DNA of 64,000 bases from Streptomyces sp. CB01580 (GTDB lineage: Bacteria > Actinomycetota > Actinomycetes > Streptomycetales > Streptomycetaceae): assembly GCF_001905795.1 (NCBI RefSeq), contig NZ_LIXJ01000013.1:124001-188000 (forward strand), written 5' to 3'. Positions 25,007 through 32,178 of the stretch are shown piece by piece. Position numbers and translations under genes: made by a program. Below the pieces are notes generated by a model, which had not been told where the DNA came from, did not search any database, and saw nothing but the letters and a program-made list of their open reading frames with translations. Each line of letters opens with the position of its first letter. Positions within the stretch are counted from its first letter, which is position 1.

Positions 25007-26743
25007 GTGGAACGAGCACAGGGTACGGACGCGGGACTGGTGCTGGCCGGGAGATACCGGCTGGGCGAGGTCCTCGGGCGCGGCGGCATGGGCAAGGTCT
25101 GGCGCGCCCACGACGAGGTTCTGCACCGCACGGTCGCGGTCAAGGAACTGACGGCCGGACAGTACGTCGCCGAGGCGGACCGGATCGTCCTGCACGCGCG
25201 CACGCAGAAGGAGGCCCGCGCCGCCGCCCGGATCACCCACCCGGGCGTGGTCACCGTCCATGACGTGATCGAGTACGACAACCGGCCGTGGATCGTCATG
25301 CAGTACGTCGACGGGCCTTCGCTCGCCGACGCGGCCAAGAAGACCGGCGAGATCGAGCCGCGCGAGGCCGCCCGCATCGGCCTGCACGTGCTGGGCGCCC
25401 TGCGCGCGGCACACGCCGCGGGGGTCCTGCACCGGGATGTGAAGCCCGGCAACGTACTCCTCGCCGCCGACGGCCGGGTGCTGCTCACCGACTTCGGGAT
25501 CGCGGCCATCGAGGGCGACTCGACCATCACCAGGACCGGTGAACTCGTCGGCTCCATCGACTACCTGGCGCCGGAGCGGGTACGGGGCGGCGATCCGGGC
25601 CCGGCCTCCGACCTGTGGTCGCTCGGCGCCACGCTCTACACCGCGGTCGAGGGCCGCTCGCCGTTCCGGCGCACGTCCCCGATCTCCACCATGCAGGCCG
25701 TCGTCACCGAGGAACCGCCGCCGCCCGGGCGCGCGGGCCCGCTCGGCCCCGTGATCACCGCGCTGCTCCGCAAGGAGCCCGAGGACCGGCCGTCGGCGGC
25801 GGAGACGGAACGGATGCTGCTCGACGCCATGGAGGGCCGCGAGCCCCAGGCGGCACAGGCGTACGTGCCGACGCAGCGCGTCCCCGACGAGGTCCTGCGC
25901 GCGCTCGGCCCGGCCACCGCCTCCGGCCCGGCCACGGCGCTCGACCCGGGCGCCGCGCCCGGCGAGACGGGGGCGGCCGGCACGGCCCAACTGCCGCCCC
26001 CTCCCGGTGGGTCCGCCGCAGGCCCGGTGAACGGCCCGCCATCGGCCCCGGTGACCCGGCGCAGCCGGGGCCGGTGGCGTACGGCGGTGCTGGTCGTCGT
26101 CGCCGCCGCGCTGATCGGCGGCGGCGCGGGACTCGTCGCGATGAGGTACGCGGACCGGGGCGACGACACCACGGCCCGGCAGGGCGGTACGGGCAGGCAC
26201 GCACCCGGTACCCCCACCGAACCGGCGAACAGCCCCTCGGAGAAGCCCGATCCCTCGCGCAAGAGGACGGGGGCCAAGGAGATACCCGACGGCTGGCACC
26301 GGGTGGACGACCCCGAGGGCTTCAGCCTGACCGTGCCGGACGGCTGGGAGCGCCGGGCGGACGGCAATCAGATCGACTACACCCCGGACAACGGCTTGCA
26401 CTACATCCGGATCAGCGTCGACCCGGAGCCCGACTACGAGAACTCGTACATGCACATGCTGAACCTGGAGAAGCAGCTCTCCGAACGGCTCCCCGGGTAC
26501 GAGCGCGTGACCCTGCACTCCAACATCTACCGGGACCGGCCCGGCTCGCTCTGGGAGTTCACCTGGACGGAGACGAAGAACCATCCGGGGCCGCGCCACG
26601 CGATCGACCAGATGTACTTCGGGGAGACGGGCGGCCCTGAGTACGCGCTGTACATGACGGGACCGGCAGAGGACTGGGACACGACCCGGGCGCAGTTCGA
26701 CACGATCCTGCGCGGCTGGCGCGCGCCCGACGAGTCCGACTGA
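25007..26743 (+). CDS. Membrane Ser/Thr protein kinase
   Basis: 578 residues. The kinase domain is intact (G-R-G-G-M-G-K-V, V-A-V-K, H142-R-D-V-K-P-G-N, D162-F-G). A Pro/Ala/Gly linker precedes one transmembrane helix (about 359-380). The extracellular tail contains D-P-E-G-F-S-L-T-V-P-D-G-W, closely resembling that of the upstream pseudokinase. I chose GTG at 25007 because the kinase domain then begins about 20 residues in, as in the first kinase; an ATG 66 nt upstream is possible. It is third in the kinase run, 135 bp after the pseudokinase. Confidence 0.92.
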   Translation: MERAQGTDAGLVLAGRYRLGEVLGRGGMGKVWRAHDEVLHRTVAVKELTAGQYVAEADRIVLHARTQKEARAAARITHPGVVTVHDVIEYDNRPWIVMQYVDGPSLADAAKKTGEIEPREAARIGLHVLGALRAAHAAGVLHRDVKPGNVLLAADGRVLLTDFGIAAIEGDSTITRTGELVGSIDYLAPERVRGGDPGPASDLWSLGATLYTAVEGRSPFRRTSPISTMQAVVTEEPPPPGRAGPLGPVITALLRKEPEDRPSAAETERMLLDAMEGREPQAAQAYVPTQRVPDEVLRALGPATASGPATALDPGAAPGETGAAGTAQLPPPPGGSAAGPVNGPPSAPVTRRSRGRWRTAVLVVVAAALIGGGAGLVAMRYADRGDDTTARQGGTGRHAPGTPTEPANSPSEKPDPSRKRTGAKEIPDGWHRVDDPEGFSLTVPDGWERRADGNQIDYTPDNGLHYIRISVDPEPDYENSYMHMLNLEKQLSERLPGYERVTLHSNIYRDRPGSLWEFTWTETKNHPGPRHAIDQMYFGETGGPEYALYMTGPAEDWDTTRAQFDTILRGWRAPDESD

Positions 26744-26857
26744 CGGCTGCCGGGCGACCGACTGACGGATGGTCGGCCGACGGCCGTCGCACGGCTTTGG
26801 ACCGGGCTCCGGGTTGGGTCTCCTGGTGGTGAAGGGGGCCTGATCAGGGGCTTTGTT

Positions 26858-26912
26858 GCCAGTGATCACTGGCGTCTTTGTGGGGTGTGTGAAAACCTGT
26901 TACCCGCGGGTA
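26858..26912. promoter_or_regulatory. Two perfect palindromes upstream of the semialdehyde dehydrogenase
   Basis: GCCAGTGATCACTGGC (26858-26873, 16 bp) and TACCCGCGGGTA (26901-26912, 12 bp) lie upstream of a likely leaderless start: TACTCT (26934-26939), 7 nt, ATG at 26947. They are plausible operators; regulator unknown. Confidence 0.5.
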
Positions 26913-26946
26913 CCCAAAGTGGTCGGGTGGACGTACTCTCGGCCTC

Positions 26947-28599
26947 ATGACGGACTCGCAGGCCCCCCAGCCCACCCCCGCGGCCCCGGCCGACGGCACT
27001 TCCGCGACCCCGGTCGGCACCAACCCCGTGGCCGCAGCCCCGGCGGGCGTGCGCACCGCCGCCGACGTGGTGACGCCCGACCTGGTCGCCCGGCTGACCC
27101 GTGACGTGGCAGGCTCCGGCCGCACCGCCAACCACACCCCCTTCACCGGGGAGAAGCTGGCCGATCTGCCCGAGTCCACGCCCGAGGACGTGGCGGGCGC
27201 CTTCGAGCGGGCCCGTGCCGCCCAGCCCGCCTGGGCCGCTACCCCCGTCCGCGCCCGTGCTGCCGTCCTGCTCCGCTTCCACGACCTCGTCCTCAGCCGC
27301 CAGGCCGAGGTCCTCGACCTCATCCAGCTGGAGACCGGCAAGGCCAGGCTGCACGCCCACGAGGAGGTGCAGGCCGTCGCCGTCGCGGCCCGGCACTACG
27401 GGCGCCGGGCCGGCGCGTACCTGCGGCCGAAGCGGCACACCGGGGTCGTGCCGACCCTCACGAAGGTGACCGAACTGCGCCAGCCGCGCGGTGTCGTCGG
27501 CCAGATCGCGCCGTGGAACTACCCGCTCGAACTGTCCGTCGGGGACGCCCTGCCCGCGTTCGTCTCCGGCAACGCCGTCGTGATGAAGCCCGACACGGAG
27601 ACCGCGCTCACCGCCCTGTGGGCCCGGGACCTGCTGATCGAGGCCGGGCTGCCCGCCGAGGTCTTCCAGGTCGTCCTCGGCGACGGGCCGGTCGTCGGCC
27701 CGGAGGTCGTCAAGCACGCCGACTACGTCTCGTTCACCGGTTCCACCCGCACCGGCCGCGAGGTCGCGCAGGGCGCGGCGGCCCGGCTGGTCGGGGTCTC
27801 GCTGGAGCTCGGCGGGAAGAACGCGATGCTGGTGCTGGAGGACGCCGACGTGGAGAAGGCCGCCGCGGGCGCCGTCCGTGCCTGCTTCTCCTCGGCGGGT
27901 CAGCTCTGCATCTCCATCGAGCGGCTGTACGTCCACGAGTCGGTCGCCGACGACTTCGTGGCCCGGTTCGCCGCCCGCACGAAGGCGATGCGACTCGGCA
28001 GCGCCCTCGCCTACGGTGCCGACATGGGCTCCCTGGTGAGCGAACGCCAGCTGGAGACCGTGACCCGGCACGTCGCCGAGGCCGTCGAGAAGGGCGCCAC
28101 GGTCGTCGCGGGCGGCGTCGCCCGCCCCGACATCGGCCCGCTGTTCCACGAGCCGACCATCCTCGACGGCGTCGAGGCGCCGATGGCGGTCTGCTCCGAG
28201 GAGACCTTCGGACCGGTGGTGTCCCTCTACCGCTTCCGTGACGAGGACGAGGCCGTGGCCCTCGCCAACGCCACGCCGTACGGCCTGAACTCGAGCGTCT
28301 GGACCAGGAACTCCGCGCGCGGCCACCGGGTCGCCGCCCGGCTGCGGACCGGCACGGTCAACATCAACGAGGGGTACGCCCCCGCGTACGGCAGCGTGCA
28401 GTCGCCGATGGGCGGCATGAAGGACTCCGGTCTCGGCCGGCGGCACGGCTCCGAGGGCATCCTCAAGTACACCGAGGCACAGACCGTCGCCCAGCAGCGG
28501 CTGATCCCGCTCGCGCCCTCGTTCGGCATGGACGACGCGGGTTACGCGGCGTTCATGACGCGCAGCCTGAAGGCGATGAAGGCGTTCCGCCTGCGCTGA
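26947..28599 (+). CDS. gabD: NAD(P)-dependent succinate-semialdehyde dehydrogenase family (ALDH)
   Basis: A 550-residue aldehyde dehydrogenase. Catalytic Cys321 sits in G-Q-L-C-I-S, the general base Glu in L-E-L-G-G-K-N, and the cofactor segment W-N-Y-P precedes them. The sequence is closest to the GabD2-like group of actinobacteria, which oxidises succinic semialdehyde to succinate. There is an Ala/Pro-rich N-terminal extension of about 40 residues. The mRNA seems leaderless (TACTCT 7 nt before the ATG). It runs in the same direction as the following flavoenzyme. Substrate is inferred from similarity only. Confidence 0.88.
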   Translation: MTDSQAPQPTPAAPADGTSATPVGTNPVAAAPAGVRTAADVVTPDLVARLTRDVAGSGRTANHTPFTGEKLADLPESTPEDVAGAFERARAAQPAWAATPVRARAAVLLRFHDLVLSRQAEVLDLIQLETGKARLHAHEEVQAVAVAARHYGRRAGAYLRPKRHTGVVPTLTKVTELRQPRGVVGQIAPWNYPLELSVGDALPAFVSGNAVVMKPDTETALTALWARDLLIEAGLPAEVFQVVLGDGPVVGPEVVKHADYVSFTGSTRTGREVAQGAAARLVGVSLELGGKNAMLVLEDADVEKAAAGAVRACFSSAGQLCISIERLYVHESVADDFVARFAARTKAMRLGSALAYGADMGSLVSERQLETVTRHVAEAVEKGATVVAGGVARPDIGPLFHEPTILDGVEAPMAVCSEETFGPVVSLYRFRDEDEAVALANATPYGLNSSVWTRNSARGHRVAARLRTGTVNINEGYAPAYGSVQSPMGGMKDSGLGRRHGSEGILKYTEAQTVAQQRLIPLAPSFGMDDAGYAAFMTRSLKAMKAFRLR

Positions 28600-28626
28600 C
28601 GGCCTCCGTACCGCCCCGCTTTCCGC

Positions 28627-28686
28627 CCTTTCCGTACCGAGCCTTTCCGTACCGAGCCTTTTCGCACTGAGCCTTTTCGTACCGAG
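28627..28686. repeat. Four tandem 15-bp repeats before the flavoenzyme gene
   Basis: Units at 28627, 28642, 28657 and 28672. The first two are identical (CCTTTCCGTACCGAG) and the others differ by one or a few bases. The array ends 8 bp before the ATG and abuts the Shine-Dalgarno-like GAGGAGAG. Confidence 0.8.
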
Positions 28687-28693
28687 GAGAGCC

Positions 28694-30577
28694 ATGCCCG
28701 AGGACAGCCCTGCCCGGAACCGGACCGCTTCCCGGAACGCGACCGCCTCTTTGGAAGGGGCCGTGCTCGGGGAAGGGACCGACGACGACGCCGCGTACGA
28801 CTACGACGTGCTCGTCGTCGGTTCGGGCTTCGGCGGGGCGGTGTCGGCCCTCCGGCTGACGGAGAAGGGGTATCGCGTCGGGGTCCTGGAAGCGGGCCGC
28901 CGCTTCACCCGGGGCACCCTCCCCAAGAACTCCTGGGACCTCAAGAACTATCTGTGGGCCCCGGCCCTCGGCCTCTACGGAATCCAGCGCGTGCACCTGC
29001 TCGGCAACGTGATGGTGCTGGCCGGCGCGGGCGTCGGCGGCGGTTCGCTCAACTACGCCAACACCCTGTACGTGCCGCCGACGGCGTTCTTCGAGGACCG
29101 CCAGTGGGCGTCCATCACCGACTGGCAGGACGAGCTGAAGCCGTACTACGACCAGGCCAGGCGGATGCTCGGGGTCCGGCTCAACCCGACGACGACCCCC
29201 TCCGACGTCCATCTGAAGGCGGCGGCGCAGGCCATGGGCGTCGGCGACACCTTCCACCTCGCCCCGGTCGGCGTGTTCTTCGGCGACGGCGAGGACTCCG
29301 ACGGCACGGCGCGGGCGGAGCCCGGCGGCACGGTCGCCGACCCGTACTTCGGCGGCGCGGGCCCCGCCCGCCGGGCCTGCATCGAGTGCGGCGAATGCAT
29401 GACGGGCTGCCGCCACGGCGCGAAGAACACTCTCGAAGAGAACTACCTCCACCTCGCCGAGAAGGCCGGGGCCGTCATCCACCCGATGACCACCGTCGTC
29501 GCGATCAGCGACCATCCGGAGGGCGGCCACCGCGTCCTCACCGTCCCCACCGACCGCCGCCGCAAGGCGAAGCCCACCCGGCTGCGCGCCCGCCAGGTGG
29601 TCGTGGCGGCCGGCACGTACGGGACCCAGACCCTGCTGCACACCATGAAGGACCGGGGGCTGCTGCCCCGGATCCCGGACCGGCTCGGCGAGCTGACCCG
29701 TACCAACTCCGAGGCGATCGTCGGCTCGCAGACCACCGACCGGCGCTACCGCAGGAAGCACGGTGCCGCGCGCGCCGACTTCACCCGCGGCGTCGCGATC
29801 ACCTCGTCGGTCCACCCCGACGAGAACACCCACATCGAGCCGGTCCGCTACGGCAGGGGCTCCAACGCGATGGGCGCGCTGTCCATCCTCCAGGTGCCCT
29901 ACGGCGGCCAGGCGCCGCACGGTGGCCGCCGGGTGCTGGGCTGGCTCGCCAACGTCGCCCGGCACCCCGCCCTCGCCGTCCGCTCGCTGTCCAACCGCCG
30001 CTGGTCGGAGCGGACCATCATCGGGCTCGTCATGCAGTCGCTGGACAACTCCCTGACGACGTACCGCAAGCCGGGAGGCATCGGAAAGGGGCTGCTCACC
30101 GCGCGGCAGGGGCACGGCGCCCCCAACCCGACGCAGATCGAGGAGGCCACGCGCGGCGCCACGCTGCTCGCCGAGGAGATCGACGGCTTCGCCGGCTCGA
30201 ACGTCGGCGAGCTGATGGGCATGCCGCTCACCGCGCACTTCCTCGGAGGTTGCCCGATCGGCGCGAGCGCCGAGGACGGGGTCATCGACCCGTACCACCG
30301 CCTCTACGGGCACCCCGGCATATCGGTGGTCGACGGTGCCGCGGTCTCCGCGAACCTCGGGGTCAACCCGTCGCTCACCATCACGGCACAGGCGGAACGC
30401 GCGATGTCTTTCTGGCCCAACAAGGGCGAGGAGGACCCGCGCCCGGCGCAGGGCGGGACGTACGAACGGCTGGCCCCGGTCGAGCCCCGGTCGCCCGCCG
30501 TGCCGAAGGACGCCTTCGGCGCGCTCAGGCTGCCCTTCCTCGGCATGCCGACGGTCCCGCCGAAGAAGAAGCCGTGA
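28694..30577 (+). CDS. GMC/cholesterol oxidase-like FAD oxidoreductase with a four-Cys motif
   Basis: 627 residues. FAD-binding motif G-S-G-F-G-G at 43-48, and the C-terminal GMC signature around D-G-A-A-V-S-A-N-L-G-V-N-P-S. Between them lies C229-I-E-C232-G-E-C235-M-T-G-C239, a CX2CX2CX3C arrangement like ferredoxin cluster ligands. This places it with the cholesterol-oxidase-like dehydrogenases of actinobacteria rather than secreted oxidases: there is no signal peptide. An FeS cluster could pass electrons from FAD onward. Substrate is unknown; steroid or alcohol is a guess. It lies 94 bp after the ALDH gene and may share its pathway. Confidence 0.85.
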   Translation: MPEDSPARNRTASRNATASLEGAVLGEGTDDDAAYDYDVLVVGSGFGGAVSALRLTEKGYRVGVLEAGRRFTRGTLPKNSWDLKNYLWAPALGLYGIQRVHLLGNVMVLAGAGVGGGSLNYANTLYVPPTAFFEDRQWASITDWQDELKPYYDQARRMLGVRLNPTTTPSDVHLKAAAQAMGVGDTFHLAPVGVFFGDGEDSDGTARAEPGGTVADPYFGGAGPARRACIECGECMTGCRHGAKNTLEENYLHLAEKAGAVIHPMTTVVAISDHPEGGHRVLTVPTDRRRKAKPTRLRARQVVVAAGTYGTQTLLHTMKDRGLLPRIPDRLGELTRTNSEAIVGSQTTDRRYRRKHGAARADFTRGVAITSSVHPDENTHIEPVRYGRGSNAMGALSILQVPYGGQAPHGGRRVLGWLANVARHPALAVRSLSNRRWSERTIIGLVMQSLDNSLTTYRKPGGIGKGLLTARQGHGAPNPTQIEEATRGATLLAEEIDGFAGSNVGELMGMPLTAHFLGGCPIGASAEDGVIDPYHRLYGHPGISVVDGAAVSANLGVNPSLTITAQAERAMSFWPNKGEEDPRPAQGGTYERLAPVEPRSPAVPKDAFGALRLPFLGMPTVPPKKKP

Positions 30578-31357
30578 GCGCTGTGAGCGCCGTGAGCGCT
30601 GCATGCGTCGTGCGCGTGGTGACCACCGTGAGCGTGGTGAGCGTGGTGAGCGTGACGAGTACGGCGCGATGAACACGGTGCGTAGCAAGTGCGCCGCGAC
30701 TGCTGTGGCGCATGCGACCTTTGGGGCGGAAGCAGCAGAAGAGGCCGAAAGGGCTGCACCCCCCTCCCGGCGCAGCCCTCCCACGCACCTCACGCCCTCA
30801 CCGGGCGTGACCGGTCGTGCGCATGGTTGACCTGCGGTTCGCCGCAATGGTTGCCCGGAGACTCACAGAACCCGTATGTGACGCCTCTCACGTAGGCCCG
30901 GCCCGTCACATCGCTCCGACCCGTCGCTCGTGCCCGGCCCGTCGCATCGGTGTGGAGAGGGCATGAGCGAGGGCCCCGCCGTGCCGGACACCGGCCGACG
31001 GGGCCCTTCGCGCATCGATACCGGGTCGGTGCCCGGGAGCCGGGGCCGTACGGGCCCTTGCGGTACGCACCGTTCCCGACCGGACACGGTCGGCTCCGGG
31101 CGTCCCCGGAGCCGACCGCGTGGGTGACCGGACTGCTGTCCCCTGCCGACCGGTCACGCACGCCGGGTCGTGGTCCCACGGCGTACCTGCAGTACGCCTC
31201 ACGTCCCGGCGGAGCCACGCGTGGTTTCCTTCCAGAGCCGCCCCTGGCTGGCACGGACACCGGGACCAACGAAGCCGTCGCGGACCCGGTCACGCGCCGT
31301 ACGGGTGAGAGCGGGACCGAACTGGGATACGCCCCGCACCCCCGGGCGGCAGGGCCG
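30578..31357. other. 780-bp non-coding region with repeats and several hairpins
   Basis: Six GTGAGCGNN 9-mers (30574-30600 and 30628-30654) start at the end of the flavoenzyme gene. Hairpins: GGGCTGC/GCAGCCC (30751-30778); an 11-position stem with one mismatch (30971-31006); a 14-bp stem with 4-nt loop (31087-31118), the best terminator; and GGCGTAC/GTACGCC (31180-31198). It separates convergent genes, so some hairpins are terminators. Possible ORFs here are low-complexity and lack family features; I call no gene. Confidence 0.6.
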
Positions 31358-31705
31358 TCAGACCCGGCCGCGGCACAGCTCCAGCAGTGTCATGGCGAGG
31401 GAGGTGCCGGGCTTGCCGAGCGCGTCCCGGTACTGGCCGAGGATCTCCATCTCGCGGGAGAGGTTGACGCGACGGCCGCCGGATGTGATCCGCGCCTCCT
31501 GGATGACGGCCGAGACGGCCATCCGTTCCTGGACGAGGCCGATGATCCGGTCGTCGAGGGTGTCGATCCGGGACCGTGCCTGGGCGATCAGTGCGGCGGC
31601 CTCCTGGGTGCGCGCGCCGGTCCTCTCCTCGGGGCTCTGCGGGTCCGTGACGCTCCTCGCGTCCGTGTCGGCCGGGGCGGTGGCGGCGGGGGCGGTGCTG
31701 GTCAT
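31358..31705 (-). CDS. aroQ: Chorismate mutase, AroQ type
   Basis: A 115-residue all-helical chorismate mutase converting chorismate to prephenate for Phe and Tyr synthesis. The AroQ pattern is clear after an Ala/Thr-rich N-terminus: R-I-D-T-L-D-D-R-I-I-G-L-V-Q-E-R, then V-I-Q-E-A-R-I and L-S-R-E-M-E-I-L. The start is ATG at 31705 with GAGGAG 9 nt upstream. A promoter, a Phe/Tyr leader peptide and a terminator hairpin lie upstream (31767-31927), so the gene is probably controlled by attenuation. It stands alone, divergent from guaA. Confidence 0.93.
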   Translation of the reverse strand: MTSTAPAATAPADTDARSVTDPQSPEERTGARTQEAAALIAQARSRIDTLDDRIIGLVQERMAVSAVIQEARITSGGRRVNLSREMEILGQYRDALGKPGTSLAMTLLELCRGRV

Positions 31706-31766
31706 GGTGGGGACTCCTCGTGGGGTGCGGGTGCGCTCCCCGGAGCCGACCGGTCCGGAAACGCCG

Positions 31767-31798
31767 AGGCGCCCCGGGCCTTTCGGCCCGGGGCGCCT
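31767..31798 (-). terminator. Attenuator hairpin upstream of chorismate mutase
   Basis: A perfect 14-bp stem (31785-31798 with 31767-31780) with a 4-nt loop (GAAA on the transcribed strand) lies 21 nt after the leader-peptide stop and 61 nt before the aroQ start. A terminator here, inside the aroQ leader, makes sense only as an attenuator. On the minus strand, CGGCCCG within the leader (plus 31846-31852) is complementary to CGGGCCG of the 5' arm and loop (plus 31784-31790), giving a possible antiterminator. Confidence 0.75.
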
Positions 31799-31819
31799 GG
31801 AACGTTGCTCGTCAGTGGA

Positions 31820-31891
31820 TCAAGCAGCACGACCATGGCAGCCGGCGGGCCGGATGCCATAGGTAAAGACGAAGGTCGTGTGCTGATGCAT
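31820..31891 (-). CDS. Putative Phe/Tyr leader peptide of aroQ
   Basis: A 23-codon ORF on the minus strand, ATG at 31891 to TGA at 31820-31822. Codons 7-11 read TTC-GTC-TTT-ACC-TAT (Phe-Val-Phe-Thr-Tyr). TTT and TAT are the rare Phe and Tyr codons in this GC-rich genome, which strengthens the case that they are sensors. The ATG lies 7 nt after a -10 element, so the mRNA would be leaderless and translated immediately. The hairpin of the attenuator follows. Ribosome stalling when charged tRNA-Phe or tRNA-Tyr is scarce would favour read-through into chorismate mutase. Too short for protein-family evidence. Confidence 0.7.
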   Translation of the reverse strand: MHQHTTFVFTYGIRPAGCHGRAA

Positions 31892-31898
31892 GAGGCCC

Positions 31899-31927
31899 AG
31901 TATGGACCGCCCGCGCGGTCTGTCCAA
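31899..31927 (-). promoter_or_regulatory. Promoter of the aroQ leader
   Basis: Minus strand: TTGGAC (plus 31922-31927), 17 nt, CATACT (plus 31899-31904). Transcription should start about 7-8 nt on, at or next to the leader ATG at 31891. Confidence 0.65.
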
Positions 31928-32178
31928 GCGTGACCGGATGCTGAGACCCGTCCGTTCGGCCTCCGCCCTGCGACCGGATCCTCCCGTACGCACGCGACGC
32001 CCGGTCCCGCACGTGCGGGACCGGTACGGCGCCCGCCCCCTCCGCCCGTAGTCGGGAGGGCGGCCTCGCCCCTGGGACGGCGGGCCCGGCCCATGGGGAC
32101 GACGGCCGACTCCGCACCCCCGGTAGAATCGACAGCACCGACCCCCTTTTCACCGTTCACCGCCGGAAGGCCGCCCCC

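Noticed and set aside
30963..31127. Short ORF beginning ATGAGCGAGGG as a small gene
   Set aside because: Low-complexity Gly/Arg/Pro/Ser translation that runs through two terminator-like hairpins; no ribosome-binding site or family features.
32124..32129. TAGAAT as a defined guaA promoter
   Set aside because: A good -10 but no acceptable -35 at 16-18 nt spacing; noted under guaA only.
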